A stretch of DNA of 56,154 bases, from positions 1 through 56,154 of the forward strand of contig WTXD01000107.1 in assembly GCA_022496205.1 (NCBI GenBank). The letters are read 5' to 3'. The translations under genes and the position numbers were made by a program. Source of the DNA: Gloeopeniophorella convolvens (taxonomy: Eukaryota; Basidiomycota; Agaricomycetes; Russulales). Positions 9,081 to 19,425 of the stretch are shown in pieces (position 1 is the stretch's first letter; every line of letters begins with the position of its first letter). The notes under the pieces were generated by a model. It had not been told where the DNA came from, ran no database searches, and saw only the letters and a list, made by a program, of their open reading frames with translations.

Positions 9081-10290
9081 GGCGGGCGCTGGCGTGCGGG
9101 GGGCGGAGGAACAATCTCAGTGAAGATAGCATCATTCTGGAATACGATTCTCGGACGTCCCGGGGATTATAGGCCCATATCGGTGAGTATGCTCCTGGGT
9201 CGTGTTTTGCGCCGTTCGCTGTGATCTTCCCGCGCGAGCAGTATGATCCCGCGGGGAGAAAGCGGTGTACGACCGTGCGCGGCGCGCGTATCATCCCTGG
9301 AAGAAGCGCGGTGCACGGCGCCTCCCAGGGGACGAGACCCTGCGAAGGTGAGCTGCATAGCTAGTGCCTGGAATGGTTGAAACATGAGCTATGGCAGATC
9401 TGCGACAAAATCGGGAACGGGTTGGGTGCTCGCTGCTTGCGAAGTCGAGCGTCCGCCTCAAGACTGCCGAGATCGAGGGTGCAGGCATTTACTGCGGTGT
9501 AACGTCAAATGGAATTAAATTCCATTTGCCAAATATCTGCTTCATTTGGCGGGCCTACAACACAAAACTTGCAAGGTATGTTCTTGCATGTAACATCTAT
9601 GCGTTCACCAAGTTGTGTATTTTTTCATTGAGATCTGAGTGTGCCAGAACGAGGCCGAAATTGATGTCGAACTCCCTGCAAGAGCGGCGGGCGCGTCACA
9701 AACTGTCACGCTTGCCGGCCTGCCGGACAACAGGCGAAACCAACACCGCCTGATGAGATCTTAGATGATAATCTTATCTTATGCCTTTACCCGCAGAGCT
9801 CTGATCGCGATCGAGTCGGAGTCTCAACTTCCCTGTCACGCCCGTGCTCCCTCTCGCAACACCTCCAGGATTCGATATTGCACTCATCAAATCACTGCGG
9901 AAACTAGACAGAGATGTTGATAATATGTATAGGACACAACAGTTCGGGTTATGGAGCATACAGAGCTGTTGTTATATGGTTCCTGGCCGATTACTGGTGA
10001 AAACTGTGGGATCCCCCTCAAGACTGATTTCTTCCGCCATAGGTATTCGTTGGAATTGCACCAATCTCTCAGGGACTGTAACTCAGGTGCACAGGATGAT
10101 GTATGTAAATTCTCAGATTGCTATGCCTGGCGGTCACTGGCGCGCGAGGACATCTTTGAAAATTCCATTTGGTGTTACAATTCCATTTGACGTCACGCCG
10201 CAGTACAGGCAGCAGCACCAGGGACACGAAGCCGAGGTGAGTATCCTAGCCGGTCTCAACGGTTTGGTATTTACAATCCCCCCTAGAGCC
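8863..10290 (+). pseudogene. Reb1-like Myb DNA-binding protein, dead copy 1
   Basis: Paralogue of the intact gene at 39965-41312. The ATG at 8863 and exon 1 are kept exactly, and exon 2 starts well (GPFTWEEAQRVKEELEQHC). At 9081-9106 every A of the intact copy is a G, and at about 9150-9170 the conserved F-W-E-R segment is replaced by sequence containing TAG. The second Myb repeat region is still recognisable (ERPPQDCRDRW-like remnant at 9460-9490), then a 712-bp transposon (9492-10203) interrupts it, and homology resumes at 10204 and fades near 10290. Nothing corresponding to the last four exons is present. Reb1-type proteins bind specific DNA sites via Myb repeats and act in transcription termination and promoter nucleosome-free regions; this copy cannot encode such a protein. 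Confidence 0.8.
9492..10203. mobile_element. 712-bp non-autonomous TA-flanked TIR element (Tc1/mariner-type MITE)
   Basis: The left end is CTGCGGTGTAACGTCAAATG and the right end, read inward on the other strand, is CTGCGGCGTGACGTCAAATG; the inverted repeats span 25 bp with two mismatches (9492-9516 and 10179-10203). TA stands directly outside each end (9490-9491 and 10204-10205). The intact Reb1-like gene supplies the empty site: TTTACAAGCAACGGCACCAG at 40600-40619 against TTTA[element]TACAGGCAGCAGCACCAG here. A perfect 11-bp inner palindrome (CAAATGGAATT-A-AATTCCATTTG) follows the left end. No transposase-like frame is inside. TA duplication is the hallmark of Tc1/mariner insertion. Confidence 0.85.
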
Positions 10291-10990
10291 CTGCTCTGCT
10301 CCTAGCTCAGAGCAAACGCGCATGAAACCGTGCGGTTCACACCTATGGACGTTCAAGAGCTACATAGGTGGTGACAAAGCTTCGGTTGAGCTGCGCCCAA
10401 GCCTGCGTCAGCCCCGCGGAACATGCTACATACAGCGCACGCTGGCAGCATGGGTTGTGCACCGGGTCCGCCAGCGGCGCGGTCGCCTAGTGCCCAGCAG
10501 CAACCTGCAATGGTGTGCTGGTTTCCCCGCAGCCCCGCAATGAATCCGCTCACGTGCGCGTGCAGGCAAACGCAGCATTCGGATTGATGCCTTCCACGGC
10601 AGACAGCGATGGATCCGCCTACGTCGCCATCCAAAACAGGCGAGGAAGGCTGGGGTGGGGGTGGGACCTGTCCGCAGGGGGGTGGTTCAAGAGCCTTCGG
10701 TGGCCAGGTGAGGAGAGCATCATCAGCGGCCATGCATGGGAAAAATGGAGGTGCCATGCACCTGGGTTGATGGCGGAGTGCTCGTCGCCTGCTGATCTCC
10801 ACCCTCAGAGCTGCCAGGGGCAGCAGGCAACATGTAGCCATGGGGCGCACGGCCTGCCGAGATGGCCGAGATAGCCGCACGCTCCTTCCTAACGCTCAAG
10901 GATTCTCGCTGCGCCGGTGAGCCAGAGCGACGATGCTTGCCGCGGGTCGCCTTCGCCCTAGTCAGCTGACGCTACGGCGAAGGCTATGAG
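10291..10990. other. No recognisable gene
   Basis: A minus-strand frame of 175 codons (10880-10353) and plus-strand frames of 73 and 119 codons are present, but none has a motif I recognise. Nothing supported. Confidence 0.4.
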
Positions 10991-10998
10991 CACACGGG

Positions 10999-12177
10999 CT
11001 AATGCGAGGAATTGGAGGATGCTACGTACGGCTTTGATGGCCTTGGGGAGGCGCTGTGGAGGGGAGGATGGAAGGCGGGGGCTGGGTCGATCGCCAGCGC
11101 TACGGCGGCGGATGCTCTTACGGGCGTCACGCTGGCGCGGGTCATGGAATAACCCCGCTGCGCTGTGGGCGTGAGGCGGATCCTGGCGGTGTCCGCGAAG
11201 CGGCTCAGGCCCGGCATCACCTTCCTTGGCTTCATCGCCGCCGTCGCTACCGTTGCCGCCTGCACGCGCGGCGCTCTGAAATGGACAGCTAAGCCATTGT
11301 TTCCCCGAAGAGATGCGTTGCTAACCTCCTGAACCATGGCTATGTCGGGCTGCTCCTGCCACTTGGAAGGCTTCGGGGCCGTCTTGTTCCCGTACGCAGG
11401 CTTTTCCGGGCGAGCGTCGTTAGCGAGGGCTTCCTCCTCCTGGGCTGCGCCGCTATTCACGTTCGGTTCCTGGTTGGCCACCGCCTCAACCGGTCGCTCG
11501 GCCGCTGGTTCAACCAGGCCAGCGCCCTCGCCATCGGGGCAGCGTGCATCGTCGCCCTCGCCGCTACCATCTCCGCTGCCATAAGCCTCACAGCCGGGGC
11601 TATAGTATTGAAGATACAGCTCGGGGTCCCCAAGCTGGTTCCCCTCATAGATGTCGCCGTAGTCGCCATCTTTGCCCGCAGGTTCCTCGCGGCTGCTTTC
11701 GGCCGTGCTTGGAGGGCCGCGCTGGTTTTGCGTGGGCGATGCTCGCCCTTTTCCTTTATTCAGACTGGTGGCATGTCCTTCACCTAGCCCTGCAGTAAGC
11801 AGAGGCTTAACAAACCCGCCAATGCGTTGCTTACCAGCGGCGTCAAAATCCATGCTGCGTTCCTCAGGAGCACCTTGAGCCACGCGGCCGTCATCGACAA
11901 AGTCGCAGCCAGGGGCATTCCCCTGGCCCATGCCTTCTTCGACCTCAGCAGAAGCGCTTGCGGCATGCCTTTTGTTGGCCCTGATTCGCGCGTCGTCAAG
12001 CGCCTCTTCAGAGGCCGAAGTCAGTTCAACGTAAACCTGGTCCTCAGAGTCTGCTTGGCGGTAAGTCCTCGGAGCAGCGCATGGTAGGTAACGCTGCTCA
12101 CCAAGCATCTTCTGGCTGCTCTTCAAACCGATGGTCTTAGGGGCGTCGTCGCCTGCGCCCCTGTTTGTGTCGGCCAT
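10999..12177 (-). CDS. Hypothetical disordered protein, 392 aa
   Basis: Not recognised. A single open frame from ATG at 12177 to a stop at 10999. It is rich in Gly, Glu, Ala, Pro and Ser with acidic stretches (EEEALANDARPEK, GSGDGSGEGDD) and has no predicted membrane segment, so it should be largely disordered. Residues 46-75 (QVYVELTSASEEALDDARIR) are the best-conserved part, because the decayed paralogue at 14290-14840 keeps VYVELTSASEDE. Another shared block (SMDFDAAGKQRIGGF here, TKFDATGEWRISRL there) supports selection on the protein sequence in the past. A matching upstream region also exists in both loci (12240-12460 and 14900-15130). The length of the open frame in GC-rich DNA gives only moderate support; the paralogue alignment is the better argument. 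Confidence 0.5.
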   Translation of the reverse strand: MADTNRGAGDDAPKTIGLKSSQKMLGEQRYLPCAAPRTYRQADSEDQVYVELTSASEEALDDARIRANKRHAASASAEVEEGMGQGNAPGCDFVDDGRVAQGAPEERSMDFDAAGKQRIGGFVKPLLTAGLGEGHATSLNKGKGRASPTQNQRGPPSTAESSREEPAGKDGDYGDIYEGNQLGDPELYLQYYSPGCEAYGSGDGSGEGDDARCPDGEGAGLVEPAAERPVEAVANQEPNVNSGAAQEEEALANDARPEKPAYGNKTAPKPSKWQEQPDIAMVQEVSNASLRGNNGLAVHFRAPRVQAATVATAAMKPRKVMPGLSRFADTARIRLTPTAQRGYSMTRASVTPVRASAAVALAIDPAPAFHPPLHSASPRPSKPYVASSNSSH

Positions 12178-12239
12178 GCCGCCTGCATCGGCGCTGTTAA
12201 CGCAAACATCTGCGCAGGTAGGTAGCTAACCCTTCCGTT

Positions 12240-12460
12240 TTTTGACAAGCTGCTGTAGCTGCTCTACAAAAGGCTGTTCATCCCCCGCCCCACCGGGTGA
12301 GCTAGCCATCCGAGCTGCCCAAGAGCAAGTTAGCGCTGGTATCAAGCAAGCGCTGCGTCGGGAGCTTACAGCGCTTCTTCAAGGCTGCTGCTTCCACCCC
12401 ACGCATCGGTGTTGCGCGACCTGGCATACCTCAAGGTAAAGCGGCGGTGGCAAATGAAAG
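12240..12460 (-). repeat. Upstream paralogous segment, copy 1
   Basis: Aligns with 14900-15130 in the same orientation relative to the following gene. On the minus strand both contain a small frame starting MRG, then AAALKKR, and ending LGSSDG or MGSPDG; a stop follows in this copy. It may be an upstream exon or separate small gene duplicated with the disordered-protein gene. Confidence 0.5.
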
Positions 12461-12772
12461 CCGGCACGTACTGCTGATGACCTCTCTGCCGCTGTGCTCG
12501 AAGCCAGCGGTGTAGCTCGCAGCTGTGACGCGGGTGTCGGGTTCTGCGCTTGAATGCATAGATCCTCGGAGAGCGGGGGTGCTTCGCTTGCTCCTCGTAC
12601 CGGCAGGTCTAATGCTGGGTCGCATGGTGATAGGTTTGAAGAGAACGAAGCGTATGGGCTCGGCGAGCCTGCTGAGAGGTAAATACGTGCGTCTTTGAGC
12701 ACGCTCTATATACCCGCGTGGTAGCAAAGCCGCTGACTCAGTTGAACTTGGGCAGCTGCTGCACCCTTCCTG

Positions 12773-13680
12773 ATGGCCGCCCAGTGCGCCGGCTATGAGG
12801 CGCACCTCTCGTGCTGCGGATACTGCAAGCACCTTCAGCTAACTACGCGAGGCGAGCGTGTCAAGATCCGCGGTGAGCTAGGGCTCCGCCCCTTCATTCC
12901 ACCAAGCACCCGGCCCCTGTCGATCGACCTAGCGCATATCCCGCTGAAGAAGACGAAGATGGGCGCGGAGGCGAAGAGCCTGCTCCACAGCATCTCCGCG
13001 GCGGCCGCTTTGGTGCGGAGTATGTGGAAGCTGACTTCGTTTTGATAGGGCGATCTCGTCATTGAGGGCGGCGAGCTCGATGCAGACATCCCAGAACCCG
13101 GCTGGGAGCCGTCGATCCATCTGCCTCGCAAGCTAGCACCGGCCCTAGTGCCGGGTCTTGGCTCAGCGGTTGATGAGCGCTACGGCTTCCGTGCTACATA
13201 GGGTTCTGTACCCGCAGGTGCACGTTAATGGGTTCCAAAAAAAAAAAGAGCGTTACGGCTGCCTCCTCGCGCAGCCAGAAGTTAAAGTGCTCCGCTCCCA
13301 GATGTTTGAACCGGTGCGTATTTCCCAGCTCTCGCCAGGCCGCGCCGGGGCGCCCGTACGGCGACAAGAATTGTCGAAATGCAAGGTGCTCCGCAAGAAG
13401 TTCGACGCCACCTCGCCTGGCAATGCATATGCTCGATCTGCTTCCGAGGTGAACTATGAGATGGCGCGGTGGGCGAAGCAGCGTGGTCCGTCGTCCAGGG
13501 CTTTGGCCGATTTCCTTGTAACACCTGGCGTACGTACCTTGCACCCTGGCGCATAGGCGCTCATCTTGACCGCCCCTACCCTGCGGCATAGATACCAGAG
13601 CACCTTGGCGTTTCTTTCAAAAATGCACAGGAGCTCAACAACGCCCAGGCAGCTGGCTGACCGCCTCTCCATCACGAGCA
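12773..13680 (+). pseudogene. Hypothetical gene family member, frames broken
   Basis: Not recognised. Conserved blocks occur in different frames: LTTRGERVKIRGELGLRP (12840-12890), DLVIEGGELDADIPEPGW (13048-13100), a 132-codon frame 13158-13556, and LGVSFKNAQELN (13605-13640). Pieces of the same sequence recur at 18010-18290 (VKIRDFPG..., LGPSFKNAQELN) and, inverted, at 29970-30150, so the unit is a dispersed gene or element. No splice pattern joins the blocks convincingly; I treat it as decayed. Confidence 0.4.
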
Positions 13681-13781
13681 AATAGCCATGGCTGGGGTGG
13701 CCTTGGGCCTTTTCGCCTGAGCGCCGCTACACCGGTGTGGCGAGCACAGAGCGCCTGCCCCATCACGCGATATGCATGCTA

Positions 13782-13936
13782 GCAAGGGTCTGATCGGTAT
13801 GCCGGGCTGGAATGGGTCGGGCTTGAAAATCCCCGCCCAAACCCTGCCCGACCTGCCCGGGTTGGGCTGGGTCAGATTGGATTTTGGCGGGAATTTCCGA
13901 GCCCAGCCCTTTTCAGCCCGGGGTACCGACCAGGCC
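13782..13936. mobile_element. Foldback miniature element, copy 1
   Basis: About 150 bp forming one long imperfect hairpin: it begins TCTGATCGGTATGCCGGGCT and ends with the inverse (AGCCCGGGGTACCGACCAGG), with GGTCGGGC/GCCCGACC arms and a centre near CCCGACCTGCCCGGGTTGGG. A second copy is 44671-44824. Target duplications could not be fixed with certainty. No coding capacity. Confidence 0.75.
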
Positions 13937-14289
13937 CTTGTTACCCAGGTATATTCTACGCCCCTCAGCGCCTCATGCACTTCTAGCCCGCGTTTCAGGA
14001 AGAAGCCGAGTGCGAAAAGCCCGGTGCTACAGCCATCCCGGCCGTCTTCGTAGCGGGCAGATGTAGAAATGGATAGCCTGGGTAGGGTGGTCTCGGAAGC
14101 GTTGAAGGCAGCTCTGTACGAAACAGAAGCGCTGCTCAGTAGGCTCGTGCTGGCAATATGAGGGCTGAGGTGGCTGGGGCTCGAAGTAGATGGTTATCAA
14201 CAGGCCTTCAGCCGCTGCGCGGTATGATACGTTTCAGGCCGCCTGGAAACAAACGCACAAGCCCTTGTGGGCATAGACAGCATATAATA
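13937..14289. other. No recognisable gene
   Basis: Short frames only; no motif recognised. Confidence 0.4.
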
Positions 14290-14840
14290 CAACAACCATG
14301 GGCCAGCTACATGTCGCCCGAGTCATCGTGCACATAGCTCGGGTCGCGAATGTCATTTTCGGTGTACGTCCCGCTAATATCACTCGAGTAGCTGTAGCGG
14401 CGAGTCGGCGCAATCAACGGGCGCTGTTTGCCTTTAGCCTTTGACGGCCCTGGTTCGTTGGCAACTTGCAGCCTATCATCTTAGGTGCAGTGAGCAGAAA
14501 ACTCCAGCAACCGGCTGATCCGCCACTCACCCGTGGCATCAAACTTGGTGCTGCGGCCGCTGGGGGTGTCTTGCAACACCTTGCCCCCGGCAACGAAGCC
14601 CTTATCAAGCAAATCGCTTCTCTCCATGCCCTCCTCGCCATGAGCTAAGGCGTCCAGGCGTGGGTTTTTGTCCTCCCCGGCGCGCACGTTGCACTCGTCC
14701 TCAGAAGCCGAGGTAAGTTCAACATAGACTCGAAGCTCAAAATCTGCCACGTGGTCAGCCCACAAAGCATCACGCAAATGACGTTCTCACCGTAATGTTT
14801 CTGGCTACCCCCCGCGCTGATGGTCTTGGGCACACTGCTG
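14290..14840 (-). pseudogene. Decayed paralogue of the 10999-12177 gene
   Basis: Minus-strand blocks VYVELTSASEDE, EEGMERSDLLDKGFVAGGK and TKFDATGEWRISRL match the N-terminal third of the disordered protein at 10999-12177, and a more distal part (14300-14400) aligns at the DNA level with 11580-11680. The blocks lie in two frames and the ATG region (PKTISAGGSQKHYGE against PKTIGLKSSQKMLGE) is in a third, so the copy is frameshifted at least twice. Its C-terminal half is absent. Confidence 0.6.
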
Positions 14841-14899
14841 TTTGTGCCAGGCTCGTCGCCTGCGTCCGGTTTACTTATGCTGCGTCATGAATATAGAGC

Positions 14900-15240
14900 A
14901 GGTAGGCAACGTACGCTTTCTTTTTTTGGCGACGTGCCGAGTCTTCTCTTCGCCCTGCTCAAGCTCTCCTTCAACGCCCCCGCCCTCACCAGGAGCATTG
15001 ACCATCCGGGCTGCCCATGAGCGCATCAGTACTGGCGTTGAACAGGTGCGCAGCATACAAACTGCGCTTTTTCAGCGCTGCTACTGCTGCTCCACGCATT
15101 AGTGCAGCTCGACCTGGCCATTCAAAGGTTACGCCGCAGCACAGAGGGTGACAAAAGCCATGCACCGCTTGCAAGAACCTCTGTATCTTGCTCAGAGCCA
15201 GCCCTGCGGTTTGCCGGGGTCGCGGGCCCCCCAGTCGGTA
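14900..15240 (-). repeat. Upstream paralogous segment, copy 2
   Basis: Partner of 12240-12460; minus-strand block MRGAAVAALKKRSLYA and MGSPDG. Together with 14290-14840 it shows that the whole 10.9-12.5 kb unit was duplicated in tandem. Confidence 0.5.
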
Positions 15241-15435
15241 TACTGGAGCGCGCGGATCCCCCTGGAATGGGGGCGTTGTGCCTGATGGTGCATTTCGCAC
15301 TAATGATTCTGAGGTTGGGCGGCATATTTGGCTCGAAGCAGGTGGAAGCACAGCCGCAGAGAGGTGAGTACCCATGGCTTCACGCCGGGCTTTATGCAAT
15401 TGCTGACCCAGCGGGTTGCGAATCCTCAGGCATTG

Positions 15436-15843
15436 CAGCAGCTTGCTAAACGATAGACGGGCACGCGCGAGAATGTGTAGAGTCGGACACTGAAGGAGGC
15501 CGTACATAATCAACTGAGCCGTGCTCGCGTTCATCGACGTTATCGATCATCCTCATCCGGCTCCCAGCTGCTCGCGCTCATTCTGGTCGCTTCCGGTGCC
15601 CTTGCCCTGCTAGCCCTGCAGTGGTCCCCCACACATATCGAAGGAGATCAAAGGCTTGTACTCGAAATGTTACAAGAGGGTCTTTCTGACTCTTAAATAT
15701 GGCGGTAGCACCGGTATCAGTGAGGCAACTTCAAAGCTACCCTCTTTGTGATCATTCCGACGGCGTCTCATCGGGCGGGTGTCCCCGAAACTCCGACTCT
15801 ACATGTTTTTGCGCGTGCCCGTCTATCGTTTAGCAATCTGCTG
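15436..15843. mobile_element. 408-bp element with about 52-bp inverted repeats
   Basis: Left arm 15436-15487 and right arm 15792-15843 are inverted copies with a handful of mismatches; the shared core is GCTAAACGATAGACGGGCAC followed by GCGC, then GTAGAGTCGGA. The 300-bp interior has no recognisable coding sequence. Flanks (TTG left, TGA right) do not give an unambiguous target duplication. A non-autonomous DNA transposon is the simplest reading. Confidence 0.75.
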
Positions 15844-15920
15844 TGAGTGCTAGGTTTACTCAACGTCCATCATCCGCCCTGGCTGCGAGAAAGATTTTGT
15901 GGGAGGCTGACTCATCAGTA

Positions 15921-18004
15921 TGGAGGCCGGGAGTGGACAGCTGCGATCGGAAGAACAAACAAACCATTTATGGCAACTGGTGGACATGTGATTGCGGATG
16001 AGGAAGAGTTTCTATGATTGTGAACCCAGCGTTGATTGGTATGCGCTTGTCACACAGTCACAGCGTATCCGCGCAATCGAAAGTTGAGGTTAGCTTTCAT
16101 TTTGTGGTGCTTACCATGGTCTTGTGTGAGCTCTGCATGCACTGTGTCTGGGTTGTCCGTAGAGAGAGCACCCGGTGAGCAAGGAGAGCTTGTCTAGCAT
16201 CAATATGGTCAATATGTACCAACTGTGGAAGTATCTATTGGAGTGCAAGTCGCGTTCCGCCTTCGGACTTCCGACCGGGCCGGCTGCCCGGATCCTCTCC
16301 TGCTGCCTCCGCTACTCCCTCTTCCGCCTCGCTCGACCACTTTCTCTCTAACACTTGCATGCAATAATTTACCCCATCCTCCACCTGCACTTTACGATAA
16401 TGCACAGCAGAAATATGCAACTCCCGATGAAGAAATGACGGGCGCATCATCACTTTATGTACATTTTGGTTGCATCTAGCATTTTGAGCTCCAGCTCCCG
16501 AAACTTCATGTGATTGCCCCCATGTAAACACTGTAAAATATTCCTTGCAGTATACATTGTAGTAACTACCAGCTACGAATATCAGCGTTTCTACACTTCG
16601 CGTCGTCCCTTCCTCGCGTCCCCCTTTCGTTCACTCTCCCTCACTCGACCTTGCTTCACGCCGCTGCGCGTCCTTGTTCCGAACCTACCCGAACCTCACC
16701 AGTATCAGCGTGCGTGGACTAGGGAGGTGCGCACACGCACACCGGCAGCGCTCGCTGTGCGCTCGGCTCTCGCGCACCACCGCGCTCACGAAGGCATCTC
16801 CACCACCAGGCATGGCTACCTCGACCTCGATGCCCACGCATACATGCACTGCATCACGCCACGTCAGCTCAGATCCGCCGGTACAGCCGTGCCAAACATG
16901 GCATTCAGCGCCAGCTCCTTCGCGCCACGGTGTATGCACCCCGTTTGCACTTGTGAAGAATGACAGCCTGTTGCGCATCGAAAGGCTGAACCTGCGCGTG
17001 TGCACAGGCTCAGCAGCTACCGGTGCCGGTGGGGAACACGCACGCCAAGGTCCCGCACGAGCGGGAGCAGAACAGGGCCTGCGGGCCCGCGTGTGCATGC
17101 GCGATATGCGCAGCGAGGTGGTATAATCAGCATCTGCATTGCACCATGTGAGCGGGGGTTTTGTGCACGGGCGCTGCACGCACTAGTTGCAACAAAGGAT
17201 CAGTCCTCTACGAGGTGGTACACAAGTGGGGCAGATCGTAGGTGCACCGGAGCCGCTACAACCATGTCGGACGTGCGCAGAAGAGGACAGAAATTAAAGG
17301 GGCATGCGGATACATCCACTGGCACGGTGTCCGAGTCGTGCACACTGCGCGGTGCGCAATGATGTCCTGCAACCAGAGGATGTATAGTCGAAGCTGCCGG
17401 GCACGCCGGCCAGCACTCCGGAAGAACTCTGGGGCGTAGAGCTGCAGACGGAAATCATGCACGAGCAGCACCTGTGTGCGCTTGAGTGCGCGGAGGCGGG
17501 TAGTGTATGTCGAGTAGGGTGCACTGGCGTCACTGAAAGCCGGGGCGACTCGAACTTGAAGGAGGATTGGAGCAGTAGGCAAGTGCGGTTCGAGTCGAGC
17601 GCAAATCGCGTTCCGTGCTCCGACTTCCAGCCGGGCCGCTCCCCCGGACCCTATCCCGATGCCCCCATCCACTCCCACTTCCGCACCGCTCGCCTCAATT
17701 CGCTCTAGCTCTCGCACCAAAAAATCGGCCCCAGCCTCAGCTCCAAATACATGACGATTCCGAGCACAGGCTTTCGAGTGACCTCGTCCTGACACCCTCG
17801 ACTCTGTACCATTTCCACCCGCGTCCCCCTGTCTCGATCGAGCTCGCCACCCCCAGGGATTTGATGGGAGACTGTCACACCATCAACAGCCAAATGCGTC
17901 TGGACTTGTGTAGGGTTACACTGTTATCTAGTATTTTTATTGCGTGTACCTGATCGATCGAGCATGAAATTTATCTGTTTGTAGCTGTCCACTCCCGGCC
18001 TCCA
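15921..18004. mobile_element. 2084-bp TIR element with TA target duplication, no transposase recognised
   Basis: Perfect 22-bp terminal inverted repeats beginning TGGAGGCCGGGAGTGGACAG (15921-15942 and 17983-18004) with TA immediately outside both ends (15919-15920, 18005-18006). The interior contains two related segments (16235-16345 and 17580-17700, both with CGCGTTCCG followed by GACTTCC and CCGGGCCG) and open frames on the minus strand (17795-17256, 179 codons; 17179-16685, 164 codons) that I cannot assign. No DDE/DDD transposase motif was found. It may be a non-autonomous element carrying host sequence, or it may encode an unfamiliar protein. The right flank resumes the hypothetical family seen at 12830, which suggests insertion into one of its copies. 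Confidence 0.75.
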
Positions 18005-18009
18005 TACAT

Positions 18010-18290
18010 CAGGCATCTCCAGCTAACCCGAAACAACGGATGTGTCAAGATCCGTGACTTTCCAGGGGTTGCTCCTCTCTCGTGCTAGCATTCTGAGCGC
18101 CCCATGGCCATACCCGATGTACGCGCACTCCGCCGCGGCATGCGCCAAAACTGCCTAGCACATCCCCATCGTTGCACAGGCCACGGAGCGCCTAGGCCCC
18201 TCGTTCAAGAATGCCCAAGAACTCAATAGCACGGCGGATCGCCACCTCCCGGGGCGTCCACCGCTCCACCACGAACTAAAGGGGCGCTAT
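18010..18290 (+). pseudogene. Fragment of the 12773-13680 hypothetical family
   Basis: CATCTCCAGCTAAC...TGTCAAGATCCG matches 12827-12870, then sequence equivalent to the middle of the family is missing, and LGPSFKNAQELN (18205-18240) matches 13605-13640. It is also similar to 29970-30150 on the minus strand (shared TGCACTCCGCCGCGGCATGC-like block). Internal deletion and stops show it is not functional. Confidence 0.5.
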
Positions 18291-18944
18291 TCGCTGTATA
18301 AAACTCTTTTTTTGGGGGAGCCAGGCTCCAACTGTATTCATCAGGGAAATCCCCTCTGTCTAATTCCAATTCTGCGCGTTGAGGACGGCGACGTTGTGGA
18401 GCAAGTGCTCGCGGGATTAGCTGAGGTCGGCGTCGGCGAGCTGCGCGAGCGCGTTCGAACGAGCCAGGTGGGCACGCGCTGCTCGGTAGACGAAACGACG
18501 TGCTTCCTTCTATACAGCAGGCTTAGCGTAGCCGTTCGCTTCCATACATTGAGCAAGCTGAAGGAGGCAAGGTCAACAGCTTACTCGGGAAGGTCAGCGT
18601 GCCCTGCGCTTCTCCAGCTGATGCACAGGGGAGTGGCAAGGCGGCGATGTATAGCACTTGAATCACCGTCGACCGCTGAGGCGTGCGCGGTATAATCACG
18701 TGACCAATCGGGCCATCGCCCGAATTCCGAGTCTGCTCCGCGTCGCTCCGAGTGCAACCAATAGCAAGCTACGCTCTTGCTGTGGCCGGAATAGGGTGAT
18801 CGGCACAGTATTTCGGAACCTCTTAGGTTGGATATGCATGTACATGCGTCGGATGACTGCTGCTTAGCAGAGGATCGCAGCAAATCAAGGACACCTGCAG
18901 CGGTAGCAGAATGCCGCCGCGGCCGCAGCTGCACCCGCGCAGGC
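18291..18944. other. No recognisable gene
   Basis: A plus frame 18312-18695 (127 codons) and a minus frame 19054-18581 have no motif I recognise. Confidence 0.4.
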
Positions 18945-19425
18945 GACGACAGCGGGCGCGCTAGGCGCGGGTGGTGAGAGCGCAGGCGAAGGCAACGCAA
19001 TGGCGCGGGGCCTCGCACCGCGGAGTACCAGGGAGAGCGGGAGGCGGGGGGCATAGGGAATACATGCTACCCGCGGCCGACCCGGCCCATGTGTACCACA
19101 GGGCCGTAGAAGAGCAAACGCCGAGCTCTTAGCCCAACCAAAGGGCAGTAAAAAATACCATCGCTGGCCCTAAGCACGGCGACTGCGTGCCTCCTCGCTG
19201 CCAACCCCCCACGCGCCCTCGAACTCTGCATCGCTGGCAGACGTGCCTTCACCTTGGCCATCTGGGTGCGGCGTGGAGGGCTTGGAGGGAGGTCAGCGAG
19301 AGACCAGGTGAGATCAGAGGGCTAGGGCGCGTAGGTGCGTACCTCGGCCACCTGGCGCGCGCCCTCGCCACCCCTGCTATGCCGCCTTATCGCACCCCTA
19401 CGGACCAATTGGGACCGCTAAACGA
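18945..19425. repeat. Dispersed repeat of about 480 bp, copy 2
   Basis: Partner of 1270-1745, same orientation, about 70 percent identical by eye (shared CCACAGGGCCGTAGA, CTGGCCCTAAG, GAGATCAGAGGGCTAGG, CTTATCGCACCC). Confidence 0.6.
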
